Made by a program: the position numbers and the translations under genes. A model generated the notes under the pieces. The model did not search any database. It was given only the letters and a program-made list of their open reading frames with translations, and had not been told where the DNA came from. A DNA stretch of 64,000 bases. It comes from Candidatus Wolfebacteria bacterium GW2011_GWE2_44_13 (lineage in GTDB: Bacteria > Patescibacteria > Paceibacteria > UBA6257 > UBA9933). Positions 31,453-39,458 of the stretch are shown in pieces (the first letter of the stretch is position 1; every line of letters starts with the position of its first letter). The DNA lies in contig LCHW01000002.1 in assembly GCA_001000675.1 (NCBI GenBank), forward strand, positions 62,001-126,000. The letters are read 5' to 3'.

Positions 31453-32193
31453 TTAATTTTCGATGTAGCCCTTAGATCTTTTCCAAATAATTTCAAATAA
31501 GGCAGACAGGGATTTTTTTATTTTTACATTTTCGATAACAATACAAAGGTTGTCTGCGGGAATTATGATAATTACTTTATTTGAAAAAAGATACAGCATA
31601 ATTTTGAAATCATTTAACATAGTACTGGTCCTCATTTGAATGTTATGATCATGAATAACAAACTCATTCTTTTCATTGGACGGAATAATAGTTCTTGATT
31701 GTATACCCAACCTTTTCTTTTCAGCTAATAAATCTTTCCAAAAATCATAGCCGAGCTTAAAAGAAGAGCGAATATCGCCCTCAATCGTCAAAAGCTCTTC
31801 TTTTGTATCATTAAGAGCAACCAATTCTTTGAACGTTTCTTTCATGCCGGCAATCGTATCATAGAAGCGTATTTTACTGGCAGCCGATTTTTGTTCAAAA
31901 ATATCCTCCAGCTGTGGCATGAGTGCGTCGAGAAGATAATATTGTTCCCTAATTTGCGACAGAAGTGTCTTCGGATTTTTGATATAATATTTCTTCCGCT
32001 TCTCCTTAATCTCAATATTGATTAAATTTTTCTCCAACATTCGCTCTATAATCAAATAAAGGGTTGTTCTCTTAATCCCAGTACTTTTGGATATCTCTTG
32101 AATAAATTGCGGCCCATTTTTTAATAAGGAGAGGTAAATATCGGCTTGTTGTTCCGGCAAGCCGATTTTTTCTAGCTGTTCTTTTGCTATCAT
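31453..32193 (-). CDS. Second TrmB-family transcriptional regulator
   Basis: 246 residues. Winged helix-turn-helix N-terminus (L-E-K-I-G-L-P-E-Q-Q-A-D-I-Y-L-S-L-L-K-N-G, then T-G-I-K-R-T-T-L-Y-L-I-I-E-R-M-L-E-K-N-L-I) followed by a basic K-E-K-R-K-K-Y-Y wing, a coiled coil and a sensor domain. It is distinct from the first regulator (20757) but the same family. A palindrome (32276-32290) lies between it and the divergent zinc-ribbon gene, so self- and neighbour control is likely (inference). Confidence 0.85.
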   Translation of the reverse strand: MIAKEQLEKIGLPEQQADIYLSLLKNGPQFIQEISKSTGIKRTTLYLIIERMLEKNLINIEIKEKRKKYYIKNPKTLLSQIREQYYLLDALMPQLEDIFEQKSAASKIRFYDTIAGMKETFKELVALNDTKEELLTIEGDIRSSFKLGYDFWKDLLAEKKRLGIQSRTIIPSNEKNEFVIHDHNIQMRTSTMLNDFKIMLYLFSNKVIIIIPADNLCIVIENVKIKKSLSALFEIIWKRSKGYIEN

Positions 32194-32275
32194 ATATGTG
32201 ACGTCAAAAATGACACTTAAAATGGATTATTTTCATATAAACCTTTCATTTAAGCTATGTTATATTGTTTAGTTT

Positions 32276-32290
32276 GTCAAATAGTTTGAC
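32276..32290. promoter_or_regulatory. Operator-like palindrome between divergent genes
   Basis: GTCAAA TAG TTTGAC. The left arm is part of TTGACA on the minus strand (32275-32280) and the right arm part of TTGACT on the plus strand (32286-32291), so a bound protein would cover both -35 boxes. A half-related GTCAAAAATGAC lies near the regulator start (about 32211-32222). Confidence 0.55.
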
Positions 32291-32360
32291 TTAACTCGTA
32301 AATATTGCAAACTAAGACCAGAAGTGGACCTTAATAACAAAATAAAGGGAGGAAAGGGCT

Positions 32361-32804
32361 ATGATTAAAACCGAGGCTTGTCCCTGCTGTGCAGGGAAAA
32401 AGAAAGTGGAGCGTAATGTATACGGTTTACCACCAAATGAAGATATGGTGACCACGACAGTCGAGGTTGGTTGCGAAATGTGCAGCAACCAAGGGACAAT
32501 TCCAGTAATGGAAATGTGCTTTACCTGCGGTGGGGAGAAAAAGTTTTTTATAGATCCCAGTTCATCTATTTGCAGTTGTGAAGTTAAATGTCCGACATGC
32601 AAAGGAAATGGCTATGTTGAAAGAGGTGCGCGTAACAAAGAAGGGGGCTTATTGAACAGAATTCATAAAGACGCTCTTTCCATAGAATTGCTCCGAGAGC
32701 ATACTACTCTTAGATGCAGAAGATGCGACAATGCAATATCGAAAAGGGAGGACTATAACTACAGGTACTCGAATGACAATCCTTCTTGGTGGAACTGGGA
32801 CTAA
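32361..32804 (+). CDS. Zinc-ribbon protein with DnaJ-like CxxC repeats
   Basis: 147 residues; ATG at 32361 preceded by GGGAGG and GGG. Five C-x-x-C pairs: C-P-C-C, C-E-M-C, C-F-T-C, C-P-T-C and C-R-R-C, of which C-F-T-C-G-G and C-P-T-C-K-G-N-G match the C-x-x-C-x-G-x-G of DnaJ zinc centres. A Zn-binding, possibly RNA- or protein-binding, role is inferred. No J domain is present. It is the first gene of a probable two-gene unit with a 46-residue small protein. Confidence 0.75.
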   Translation: MIKTEACPCCAGKKKVERNVYGLPPNEDMVTTTVEVGCEMCSNQGTIPVMEMCFTCGGEKKFFIDPSSSICSCEVKCPTCKGNGYVERGARNKEGGLLNRIHKDALSIELLREHTTLRCRRCDNAISKREDYNYRYSNDNPSWWNWD

Positions 32805-32842
32805 TGGGGGATTAGTAAATAAAATCAAGAAAGGAGAAGGCT

Positions 32843-32983
32843 ATGGGATCGATGGCGGGAAGCAAAGGCGGAGTTTCTGAGGAGACAAGAGAGCAGGTAA
32901 AAGATTTACGCAAACCTAAGAGTGCAGAGATAGCACAACCGAAGGAGGGCGTCTCTCCTCAGAAAACCAAAATTAAAAAGTGA
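32843..32983 (+). CDS. Very small basic protein, 46 residues
   Basis: ATG at 32843 with AAGGAG 5 nt before the codon; stop TGA at 32981-32983. The product is hydrophilic and Lys/Glu-rich, starting M-G-S-M-A-G-S-K-G-G and ending K-T-K-I-K-K. It lies 38 bp after the zinc-ribbon gene with no terminator between and is followed by a strong terminator. The ribosome-binding site and position argue for a real gene; the function is unknown. Confidence 0.6.
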   Translation: MGSMAGSKGGVSEETREQVKDLRKPKSAEIAQPKEGVSPQKTKIKK

Positions 32984-33006
32984 CCCAGCACTATTTCAGG
33001 CAACCA

Positions 33007-33040
33007 GGCCGCGCTAAGTTTATTAGCGCGGCTTTTTTTC
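33007..33040 (+). terminator. Terminator of the zinc-ribbon/small-protein unit
   Basis: GCCGCGCTAA / TTAGCGCGGC with a seven-T tail. Confidence 0.8.
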
Positions 33041-33068
33041 TAAAATTTGGAAAGGGTTAAAAATCAAA

Positions 33069-33097
33069 TAAAAATACCAGCTACAGCTGGTATTTTT
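33069..33097 (-). terminator. Terminator downstream of the transketolase gene
   Basis: AAAATACCAGCT / AGCTGGTATTTT stem, usable on the minus strand. The 125 bp between it and the transketolase stop holds no gene I can support. Confidence 0.65.
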
Positions 33098-33222
33098 AGA
33101 GAAGTCCGTGTTTGGATGAAATACAAGGCGCGGGGAGGTTGTAGAGGAAGACGTGCTAATTGTACGGCGACCGAGGCAACGGGGACCCGCAACACAGTAG
33201 TTCGCCAAACAGGGAATTCTCC

Positions 33223-34215
33223 TTATTTCTTGCGCGCAATAACTTTCTTCACTGCATCTGCAATCGCATTTTTATCAAGCTTATATTTTTTAAATAGTTC
33301 AGCCGATGTTCCACTTTCTCCAAACGTATCTTGCATACCAATAAATTCAATCGGGGTTGGCTGATGCTTTGCAAGGCATTCGGCAACTGCACCACCAAGC
33401 CCACCGAGAACGCTATGCTCTTCGACGGTTACGACTGCTCCGTATTTTTTGGCCAGCGCCACAATTTTCTTTTCATCCAGTGGCTTTACGGTATGGCTGT
33501 TGAGTACAAGTGTGCCAATCTTTTCTTTTTCTAGTTCTTGTGCAGCAAGAAGTGCTTGATGGAGAAGAGGACCACACCCGATAATAACAACCTGTGGTTT
33601 TTTTGATTCCCAAAGCGTGTACGCTTTATCAGGAATAAACGGCGTTTCTTGTGTAGTTACAAGAGGAGACTTTTCGCGAGTAAAACGAAGATAGATTGGC
33701 CCCCAAATTTGTGATGCTGCAACAGTAGCTTTATGTGCCTCAAGGGCATCTACGGGAACGATAACACGCATATTGGGCATGGAGCGCATGGTGGCGATAT
33801 CTTCGATTGCCTGATGTGTTGCTCCATCGGGGCCGGTTGAGATGCCTGCATGGTGGCCAGCTATTTTCACGTTTGCATCATTATATGCAATGGTTGTGCG
33901 AATTTGCTCCCAGTTTCTTCCTGGGGAAAATACTGCATACGATGCGGCGAAAGGAATTTTATTAGAAACTCCAAAGCCGGCCGCAAGGGTGATCATATTT
34001 TGCTCAGCAACACCACACTCAAAAAAGCGTTTTGGATATTTAGTGGCGAATGCTTCGCAACGAGTGGATTCTTTTAGGTCAGCCGAAAGGACAACAACAT
34101 CGGGGTTAGTTTCTCCGAGTTGCACCAAGCCAGTTCCAAATCCATCACGAGTTGCTTTTTGTTCAACGTCAGATTCAAACGTTTTTTCTGAAATAAAATT
34201 TTCTACGGATAACAT
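33223..34215 (-). CDS. Transketolase, C-terminal half (pyrimidine-binding and C-terminal domains)
   Basis: 330 residues. It begins with a K-A-T-R-D-G-F-G-T-G-L and V-V-L-S-A-D-L-K-E-S-T segment typical of transketolase domain 2, then E-C-G-V-A-E-Q-N-M-I-T-L-A-A-G-F, H-H-A-G-I-S-T-G-P-D-G-A-T-H-Q and the C-terminal regulatory-type domain. The TPP-binding N-terminal half is not adjacent; such split enzymes normally pair with a separate subunit. The second Met (34215) is chosen because a perfect TATAAT ends 7 nt before it. Confidence 0.88.
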   Translation of the reverse strand: MLSVENFISEKTFESDVEQKATRDGFGTGLVQLGETNPDVVVLSADLKESTRCEAFATKYPKRFFECGVAEQNMITLAAGFGVSNKIPFAASYAVFSPGRNWEQIRTTIAYNDANVKIAGHHAGISTGPDGATHQAIEDIATMRSMPNMRVIVPVDALEAHKATVAASQIWGPIYLRFTREKSPLVTTQETPFIPDKAYTLWESKKPQVVIIGCGPLLHQALLAAQELEKEKIGTLVLNSHTVKPLDEKKIVALAKKYGAVVTVEEHSVLGGLGGAVAECLAKHQPTPIEFIGMQDTFGESGTSAELFKKYKLDKNAIADAVKKVIARKK

Positions 34216-34222
34216 ATGCATT

Positions 34223-34228
34223 ATTATA
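34223..34228 (-). promoter_or_regulatory. -10 element of the transketolase gene
   Basis: Perfect TATAAT on the minus strand, 7 nt before the ATG at 34215 and only 1 nt before the alternative ATG at 34221. It predicts a leaderless mRNA using the inner ATG. Confidence 0.6.
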
Positions 34229-34291
34229 AAAGATTTAAGAGAGAATTACGAATTACCACGTAAAGTCTTCTACGAGAGGCCCCGTGGCGCG

Positions 34292-34322
34292 TAAAAAAGC
34301 CCCTCGGTAAGCCGAGGGGGCA
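34292..34322 (-). terminator. Terminator of the 34347-34619 gene
   Basis: Minus-strand stem CCCCCTCGGC / CCGAGGGGCTTTTTT. Confidence 0.75.
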
Positions 34323-34346
34323 GGGGGTAAACGGGTAAAAACAGAT

Positions 34347-34619
34347 TCACCCGTCAATAGTAAACGCGAAGACGGCGTGTCCAGGAGAATAGTTCGTCTC
34401 CACATCAACGAAACCGTTTTCACGCAAGAAGGTGCGAATCCGATCCGCGACCTGCTTCACGCTCTCTGCGGGCGTTTTCTGAAGAAAGTCCAGCTGTTTT
34501 GCAGAGAGGACGGCAACTCCAGTGCCTGAGACGGTGGCTTTTTCCGAGGTCCCGTCGATCGAAATGCGACGAGCATTTTTCTCTGTGGTGTTGGCGCCTT
34601 TTTCAACAATGATGTCCAT
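34347..34619 (-). CDS. Orphan small soluble protein
   Basis: 90 residues from the ATG at 34619, with AGGA about 10 nt upstream; an upstream extension to 34682 covers the promoter (TTGACT-16-CATAAT) and is rejected. The product is acidic-to-neutral with a helical middle (A-E-S-V-K-Q-V-A-D-R-I-R-T-F-L-R-E-N-G-F) and beta-like ends. A self-contained unit with its own terminator. No family recognised. Confidence 0.65.
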   Translation of the reverse strand: MDIIVEKGANTTEKNARRISIDGTSEKATVSGTGVAVLSAKQLDFLQKTPAESVKQVADRIRTFLRENGFVDVETNYSPGHAVFAFTIDG

Positions 34620-34699
34620 AGAGACACACTTCCTTTCCTGATAAGAGGTTATGAGAACTGAATAGATTATGCAACATTTCATAAAAAAGTCAAGGGGAC

Positions 34700-34728
34700 A
34701 ATAAAGACCGCTTCGGCGGTCTTTATAA
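34700..34728 (-). terminator. Terminator of the beta-CASP nuclease gene
   Basis: Minus-strand stem TAAAGACCGCC / GGCGGTCTTTA. Confidence 0.65.
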
Positions 34729-34752
34729 ACTATGTATTTGATTGTGCAATCG

Positions 34753-36117
34753 TTAATCGAGCGTAACTTTCATACCATGCTTTGGAATGATGGTATCGAT
34801 AGCAAATTCATCGCGTACCTTTTGAGCAAATGGTGTCATTTGGTCTACATCACCGTGGACGACGAATATCTTTTTAAGGGATTGTCGCATTGGATGAATC
34901 CATTGCAAGAGTAATGGCTGGTCTGCGTGCGCAGAGTATCCGGAGATAGTCGCCATCTTGCAGCGAACCGGAATTTCTTCGCCCATAATGCGAACAACCG
35001 GTGCTCCATCAAGGATAGCACGACCCATGGTGCCACGTGCCTGATAGCCGATAAAGAGGATGGTGGTATTAGGGTCAGGAAGGTAGCGAAGTTCGTGATG
35101 GAGAATACGTCCACCGTTGGACATTCCCGATCCGGCGATGATTATCTTAGGTAACGATGCTTCGTTAATAGACTTAGATTGTTCGGAGGTTAGCGTAAAG
35201 CGAAGACGCGGGAAGTCGAATATTTCGCCACCTTGTTTTGCTTTTTCGATTGCCTCTGCATCGAAATACATCGGGTCTTGTGAGTATTTCTTGTAGAGAG
35301 CAGTAAGCTTAATCGCGAGCGGACTATCAACATACACAGGAGCACCTGGGATGCGACCCTTTTCTACGAGTTCGTCCATCTCGTACAATAATTCCTGTGT
35401 ACGTTCCATAGCAAAGGCAGGAATTAGGAGAACACCGTTAAGCATCATCGCATCTTCAATAACGTCTTCAAGGCGATCTCGGCGAGTGCCTGGGTTGTCG
35501 TGAACGCGATCGCCATAGGTGGATTCAATAAGAAGATAATCAACATCCGCTAACTGCTCAGTATCTTTTACAAGAGGAGCAGGCTGGTTGCCGAGGTCTC
35601 CGGAAAAGGCAACGCTTTTGCCAGTAGCTTTTTCAGTAACCACAATAAATGCAGATCCAAGAATATGTCCCGCATCAAAAAATTCAACAGAAAAATCTTT
35701 CATGTCGATTTTTTGGTGATAGCTGATGCCCTCCCACATTTTGAGAGTTGCGGTGATGTCGTTTAGATCATAGATAGGGGCACGGCCTTGTTCCAGGGAA
35801 TCTTTATAAAGAAGATGCTCTGAATCGACAAGAAGTTGTTCTGCAAAATCCTTTGTAGGAGATGTTGAATAAATCTTACCGCGAAAGCCCTCCTTGTAGA
35901 GTTTAGGAATTTTTCCCGTGTGGTCGATGTGTGCGTGGGTAACAAATAATGCGTCGATATTCTTTACGTCATAAGGGAATGGTTCGTAGTTTTCAGGATT
36001 AACAAAACGACCACCCTGAATCAACCCGCAATCGATAAGAATCTTGGTATTAGGTGTTTCGAGCAGAAAGTTCGAACCGGTAACCTCTTCAGAGGCACCA
36101 AAAAAGGTAAGTTCCAT
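34753..36117 (-). CDS. Beta-CASP metallo-beta-lactamase RNA nuclease (CPSF/YsgC-like)
   Basis: 454 residues from the ATG at 36117; TTATAT ends 6 nt before it. The metallo-beta-lactamase metal motifs are present: T-H-A-H-I-D-H-T-G (motif 2), D-A-G-H-I-L-G-S-A (motif 3) and S-G-D-L-G (motif 4). The beta-CASP part shows E-S-T-Y-G-D-R, A-M-E-R-T-Q-E-L-L, I-I-A-G-S-G-M-S-N-G-G-R and the late S-A-H-A-D-Q. Proteins of this group are endo- or 5'-exoribonucleases. Together with PNPase, RNase III and the NYN proteins it makes up much of the RNA-decay set seen here. Confidence 0.92.
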   Translation of the reverse strand: MELTFFGASEEVTGSNFLLETPNTKILIDCGLIQGGRFVNPENYEPFPYDVKNIDALFVTHAHIDHTGKIPKLYKEGFRGKIYSTSPTKDFAEQLLVDSEHLLYKDSLEQGRAPIYDLNDITATLKMWEGISYHQKIDMKDFSVEFFDAGHILGSAFIVVTEKATGKSVAFSGDLGNQPAPLVKDTEQLADVDYLLIESTYGDRVHDNPGTRRDRLEDVIEDAMMLNGVLLIPAFAMERTQELLYEMDELVEKGRIPGAPVYVDSPLAIKLTALYKKYSQDPMYFDAEAIEKAKQGGEIFDFPRLRFTLTSEQSKSINEASLPKIIIAGSGMSNGGRILHHELRYLPDPNTTILFIGYQARGTMGRAILDGAPVVRIMGEEIPVRCKMATISGYSAHADQPLLLQWIHPMRQSLKKIFVVHGDVDQMTPFAQKVRDEFAIDTIIPKHGMKVTLD

Positions 36118-36190
36118 GGCGTGATATAAATTAAGAATACGTATTACTCTATAGTATAGAGAAAAAGCGAGACAATGTGAAATAAACGCA

Positions 36191-36219
36191 TTGACAGGGT
36201 ATAGGGGTAGTGTTATATA
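36191..36219 (+). promoter_or_regulatory. Promoter of the 36265-36807 gene
   Basis: TTGACA (36191-36196), 17-bp spacer, TATATA (36214-36219). Confidence 0.7.
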
Positions 36220-36264
36220 GAAGATAGATACTATAAAAATCCATACAGAAAGAAGGTGATTTGC

Positions 36265-36807
36265 ATGGCGATGTTCCCGCAACGGGAAAAAGAAAAAGAG
36301 CAGCAAGAACTTCCACTTATCTTTTCGCAGAGTCTGATTAGCGTAAGTGCTGACTTGTACAACGCATTGACGCGAGCAGCTGTCCGTAAAATGGGCGAGA
36401 AGCAGGTGAAAAATTTGCAGCTCAGTCTGTTACATCGGGTCGAACAGGAATTCATCCAGGAAAATCCCGAAGCAACGACGTTTGTCGTGCCACGGAAAGC
36501 GAGTGAGGTGTATCTACACCTCGTTGTGCTCGCAGTGGAAGATTGTCTGGATGCGTGGGAGCGACAAGCGCGCATAAAAGTACTCTTTCCGATTCACGGC
36601 ACCACCGCAGTACAGAAAGAAGGTGAGCAGGATAGATTCCTGAGTGCTGTTCAGGAGGCAAGCGGAATCTACGGCCATATAAATGGCGGAGGCCTGCACC
36701 TCAAGGTGTCGTTATTCGGTGGAGATATTCCCGCCGAGCAAGTGAATCCCGACGAGCGACGGGGGAGATTGTACAAATATTTCGCCCGAAAAGGAGAAAT
36801 ACCATAA
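36265..36807 (+). CDS. Orphan soluble protein
   Basis: 180 residues from the ATG at 36265 (AGAAGG about 8 nt upstream). Mostly helical in the first half (R-E-K-E-K-E-Q-Q-E-L-P, A-L-T-R-A-A-V-R-K-M-G-E-K-Q-V) with a mixed second half (H-I-N-G-G-G-L-H-L-K-V-S-L-F-G-G-D). No recognised domain. It is a self-contained unit with promoter, Shine-Dalgarno and terminator, placed just before the structured RNA. Confidence 0.65.
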   Translation: MAMFPQREKEKEQQELPLIFSQSLISVSADLYNALTRAAVRKMGEKQVKNLQLSLLHRVEQEFIQENPEATTFVVPRKASEVYLHLVVLAVEDCLDAWERQARIKVLFPIHGTTAVQKEGEQDRFLSAVQEASGIYGHINGGGLHLKVSLFGGDIPAEQVNPDERRGRLYKYFARKGEIP

Positions 36808-36834
36808 GGCCGCCCCAAAAGGCGGCCATTTTAT
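36807..36834 (+). terminator. Terminator of the 36265-36807 gene
   Basis: GGCCGCC / GGCGGCC stem with AAAA loop and T-rich tail. Confidence 0.75.
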
Positions 36835-36850
36835 TAGGGTTTTTAGGGTG

Positions 36851-36953
36851 TTGACAAAGTTTATTTTTCCTATATAGTGAAAAGGCTTCGCTTTGACATA
36901 TAAGAGATGAGTGTGTTATAGCCTCTTGACAAATAAAATTTATCTGTTATAAT
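36851..36953 (+). promoter_or_regulatory. Three tandem sigma-70 promoters reading into the structured RNA
   Basis: P1 TTGACA (36851) -16- TATAGT (36873-36878). P2 TTGACA (36893) -17- TTATAG (36916-36921). P3 TTGACA (36926) -16- TATAAT (36948-36953), both hexamers full consensus. No coding gene starts within the next 240 bp. Confidence 0.75.
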
Positions 36954-36959
36954 AAATTT

Positions 36960-37178
36960 ATAACGATAAGGAAATAGAGAGAAAGACTATTTGGTTCTGT
37001 GGGTTCTTAAGGAATTTCTTTTAGGCTCAGGATGTTCTGGTTCCGGCTGGGGCACTCCTCGAAGAAATTCTAAATTTCTTACTGGTGTAAGATTTCAAAA
37101 AATTTTTACACCCACAGAACCAAGGAGTGTTTCTCCGGTGAAAGTAACTAAAACCCCCGCGCAAGCGGGGGTTTTAGT
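36960..37178 (+). ncRNA. Unassigned structured RNA, strongly promoted and terminated
   Basis: From the predicted start at about 36960 to the terminator. A 14-bp closing stem pairs 36991-37004 (TTGGTTCTGTGGGT) with 37110-37123. Inside it, 37012-37020 (GAATTTCTT) pairs with 37062-37070, capped by a G/C-rich part, and a hairpin spans 37084-37112 (GGTGTAA / TTACACC). A small hairpin GGAG / CTCC (37124-37136) precedes the terminator. It has no long open reading frame or tRNA-like, SRP or RNase P signature that I can see. Closing stem, large internal loop with a 3'-side hairpin, and apical stem are compatible with a 6S-like RNA, but that is only a guess. Confidence 0.65.
37147..37178 (+). terminator. 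Very strong terminator of the structured RNA
   Basis: Perfect 14-bp stem ACTAAAACCCCCGC / GCGGGGGTTTTAGT with a GCAA tetraloop. Confidence 0.85.
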
Positions 37179-37192
37179 ATATAATGAAGAAT

Positions 37193-37582
37193 ATGAAAAA
37201 GGAAAATATCCCGCAGATCATAAAAGATGTCGGCTTTGATTTTAGCTGGGATGAGAAAAAAGTTTGGGCGTTGAACATACCGATAACGGAAATGGATATT
37301 TCCGAATTAGAGTGGCACTTTGATATACCGTTTCATTGGCATGGAGACGAAGTATATAATTTATCTTCACGTGAGATATTAGGCGACCCCGCGAGATACA
37401 AGAAAGAGTATGATCGGACAATGAACGCCGATCTACAATACCCGATCGATATTATGCAGAATAAAGGAAGATGGCTGATATTGGACGGTCTGCATCGATT
37501 GATGAAAGCATCAATTCTGGGAATGGGAAAAGTGAATGTCCGTATCGTTCCAAGAGAAAAAATATCCGAGATCGCGAAATAA
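37193..37582 (+). CDS. ParB-like domain hypothetical protein
   Basis: 129 residues. The C-terminal half contains Y-P-I-D-I-M-Q-N-K-G-R-W-L-I-L-D-G-L-H-R-L-M-K-A, close to the D-G-x-H-R motif of the ParB/Srx fold, which in ParB-like proteins binds nucleotide. The rest is unremarkable. The ATG at 37193 is chosen over 37184 because TATAAT (37180-37185) overlaps the first ATG and ends 7 nt before the second. This is again the leaderless geometry. Confidence 0.7.
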   Translation: MKKENIPQIIKDVGFDFSWDEKKVWALNIPITEMDISELEWHFDIPFHWHGDEVYNLSSREILGDPARYKKEYDRTMNADLQYPIDIMQNKGRWLILDGLHRLMKASILGMGKVNVRIVPREKISEIAK

Positions 37583-37588
37583 ATTTAC

Positions 37589-37625
37589 AAAATACCCGGT
37601 CCTATTAATAGGACCGGGTATTTTG
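37589..37625 (+). terminator. Terminator of the ParB-like gene
   Basis: AAAATACCCGGTCCTAT / ATAGGACCGGGTATTTT, a very stable stem. Confidence 0.8.
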
Positions 37626-37657
37626 TTTGAATTCTGGTATAAACTATTGCGTGAGAA

Positions 37658-37688
37658 TACTGGATTCCGACCTGCGCCGGAATGACAG
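37658..37688. repeat. Degenerate REP-like element
   Basis: TGGATTCC...CGGAATGACAG, a decayed relative of the GTCATTCCCGC elements at 45730-45880, 46407-46470 and 48104-48129. Confidence 0.5.
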
Positions 37689-37715
37689 ATGCATTCTTCC
37701 TGTCGCATGTCGCTT

Positions 37716-39392
37716 TTACCCTGTCGCTGTCGTTGGCCATTCCACCGGTCCCGTAACTCCTTCTACTTCTTCAAACGTAGTCATACCGGCAATAACTTTT
37801 AAGATGCCATCTTCTTGCATAGTAGTCATGCCATGCTCTCGTGCAAATTTTAAGAATACTTCTTCGCCAGCCATGCTCGCAATCAAATCTTCAAGTCCAG
37901 GCTGTTTGGTGAATAGCTCGTAGATAGCGACACGTCCTTTATATCCAGTGTTGTTACATACTGCGCAACCAACAGGAGCGAAAAGTGTTGGCGTCTTATA
38001 CGTTTCACGATTCACGCGTGCCGGCAATGCATTGATGAACGTGGTAAACTTTGTTTTTAAGTCATTATCAAGCGGCATAGGGACTTTGCATTCTTTGCAC
38101 AGGCGGCGAATAAGACGCTGTGCAATAACGAGGGTAAGTGCTGGCCCAATAGATTGTGGCTTTACGTTAAGATCGAGAAGGCGGGGAATAGCTCCAGCTG
38201 CCGAGTTCGTGTGGAGCGTAGAGAAGACCAAGTGTCCGGTGAGTGCTGCTTGAATAGCAATCTCAGCAGTTTCTTGGTCGCGGATTTCTCCGACAAGAAT
38301 AATATCTGGATCTTGTCGCATAAGTGAACGAAGTCCACTTGCAAACGTATACCCACTTCCTGTGTTAATCTGGGTTTGTTCAATGCCCTCGAGGTGGTAT
38401 TCGATAGGATCTTCAATGGTGATAATCTTTTCTTCTGGGTCCGCCTTTGCGCCAAGGAAGGTATAGAGCGTTGTCGTTTTACCAGAACCAGTAGGACCAG
38501 TATTGAGAATCATACCGTTTGGGCGGTTAAGTTCAACATTAATAATTGCCAAGTCGTCCTCACGCAATCCTAGTTGGGGGAGGGTAATTTTAATCGAGTC
38601 TGGATCAAGAAGACGCATAACCGCTACTTCGCCAAATTGTGCTGGCGCAATGGCAACACGAACTTCCACATCTTTCTGTGGGAAACGGATAGTAAAACGA
38701 CCATCCTGGGCTTCTTTTGTAACGTTCAGTTTTAAATTGGAAAGCAATTTAATACGGGTAAGAAGATACGGATAAAATTCTTTTGTGAACGTAAAAATGT
38801 CGTGCAGGTTGCCGTCAATGCGGAAGCGAAGCTTCCCGTCGTGTTCGCTCGGCTCTAAGTGGATATCCGAAGCACGTGTGCCCATGGCGCCACGCGAAAT
38901 AATTTCAAGAATTCCCCCTGCCTTACTAGGGGAGAATTCTTCAGCGGCAAAAACTTCTTTTATACCATCGATAGAATTGAGCTTATCGGCAAGATCAATA
39001 ATGCGTTGCTCGATTTGTACTTTTCCAGTAATTTTTTCAGTTGTTTTTGCTGTGTAGCGATAATAGCTCAGCGCGTATTCCATGCTAGCTGGACCTACAA
39101 TATAATCGGTGACGGCATAGCCTTGTGCAGCTAGGTCATCAATGGCTTTCTTTGCGTTAGGAGTCGTCGGGTCAAGAGCTACGACAGCAACTTTGCTTGC
39201 TTTTCGTTCAATAGCAGCAACATGAGCGGCGCGTGCGATTTCTTCTGGAATCAATGAAAGCGCCTCGATACTAATAGGCGTTTTTGAAAGCGTGATATAT
39301 TTTTTCCCGAGTGCAATTGCGCGATGTTGCGCTTCGCGCTCCTGTGCCTCCTTTCGTATGCGAGCAAGTTTTTGGGTTAGCGTTTCTTCCAT
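37716..39392 (-). CDS. pilB: Type IV pilus assembly ATPase PilB (GspE family)
   Basis: 558 residues. An N-terminal MshEN-like region (I-P-E-E-I-A-R-A-A-H-V-A-A) is followed by the secretion ATPase core: S-D-I-H-L-E-P, Walker A G-P-T-G-S-G-K-T-T, the Asp box, Walker B I-I-L-V-G-E-I-R-D-Q-E-T, the His box T-G-H-L-V-F-S-T-L-H-T-N, and a C-terminal zinc cluster (C-K-E-C ... C-A-V-C-N-N-T-G-Y). PilB powers pilin polymerisation. It fits with the prepilin-type protein at 59227. PilT, PilC and PilM are not in the window. Confidence 0.95.
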   Translation of the reverse strand: MEETLTQKLARIRKEAQEREAQHRAIALGKKYITLSKTPISIEALSLIPEEIARAAHVAAIERKASKVAVVALDPTTPNAKKAIDDLAAQGYAVTDYIVGPASMEYALSYYRYTAKTTEKITGKVQIEQRIIDLADKLNSIDGIKEVFAAEEFSPSKAGGILEIISRGAMGTRASDIHLEPSEHDGKLRFRIDGNLHDIFTFTKEFYPYLLTRIKLLSNLKLNVTKEAQDGRFTIRFPQKDVEVRVAIAPAQFGEVAVMRLLDPDSIKITLPQLGLREDDLAIINVELNRPNGMILNTGPTGSGKTTTLYTFLGAKADPEEKIITIEDPIEYHLEGIEQTQINTGSGYTFASGLRSLMRQDPDIILVGEIRDQETAEIAIQAALTGHLVFSTLHTNSAAGAIPRLLDLNVKPQSIGPALTLVIAQRLIRRLCKECKVPMPLDNDLKTKFTTFINALPARVNRETYKTPTLFAPVGCAVCNNTGYKGRVAIYELFTKQPGLEDLIASMAGEEVFLKFAREHGMTTMQEDGILKVIAGMTTFEEVEGVTGPVEWPTTATG

Positions 39393-39458
39393 ATAAGTAA
39401 GTCAAATGTAATAACTCTATTGTATAGAATTTTATGCATCTTTGCGAGATGAGTAATA

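Noticed and set aside
36960..37178. SRP RNA, tmRNA or RNase P RNA
   Set aside because: No GGAAG-type SRP loop, no tRNA-like ends with CCA and tag frame, and no RNase P conserved core could be found in the sequence. 6S remains possible but unproven.
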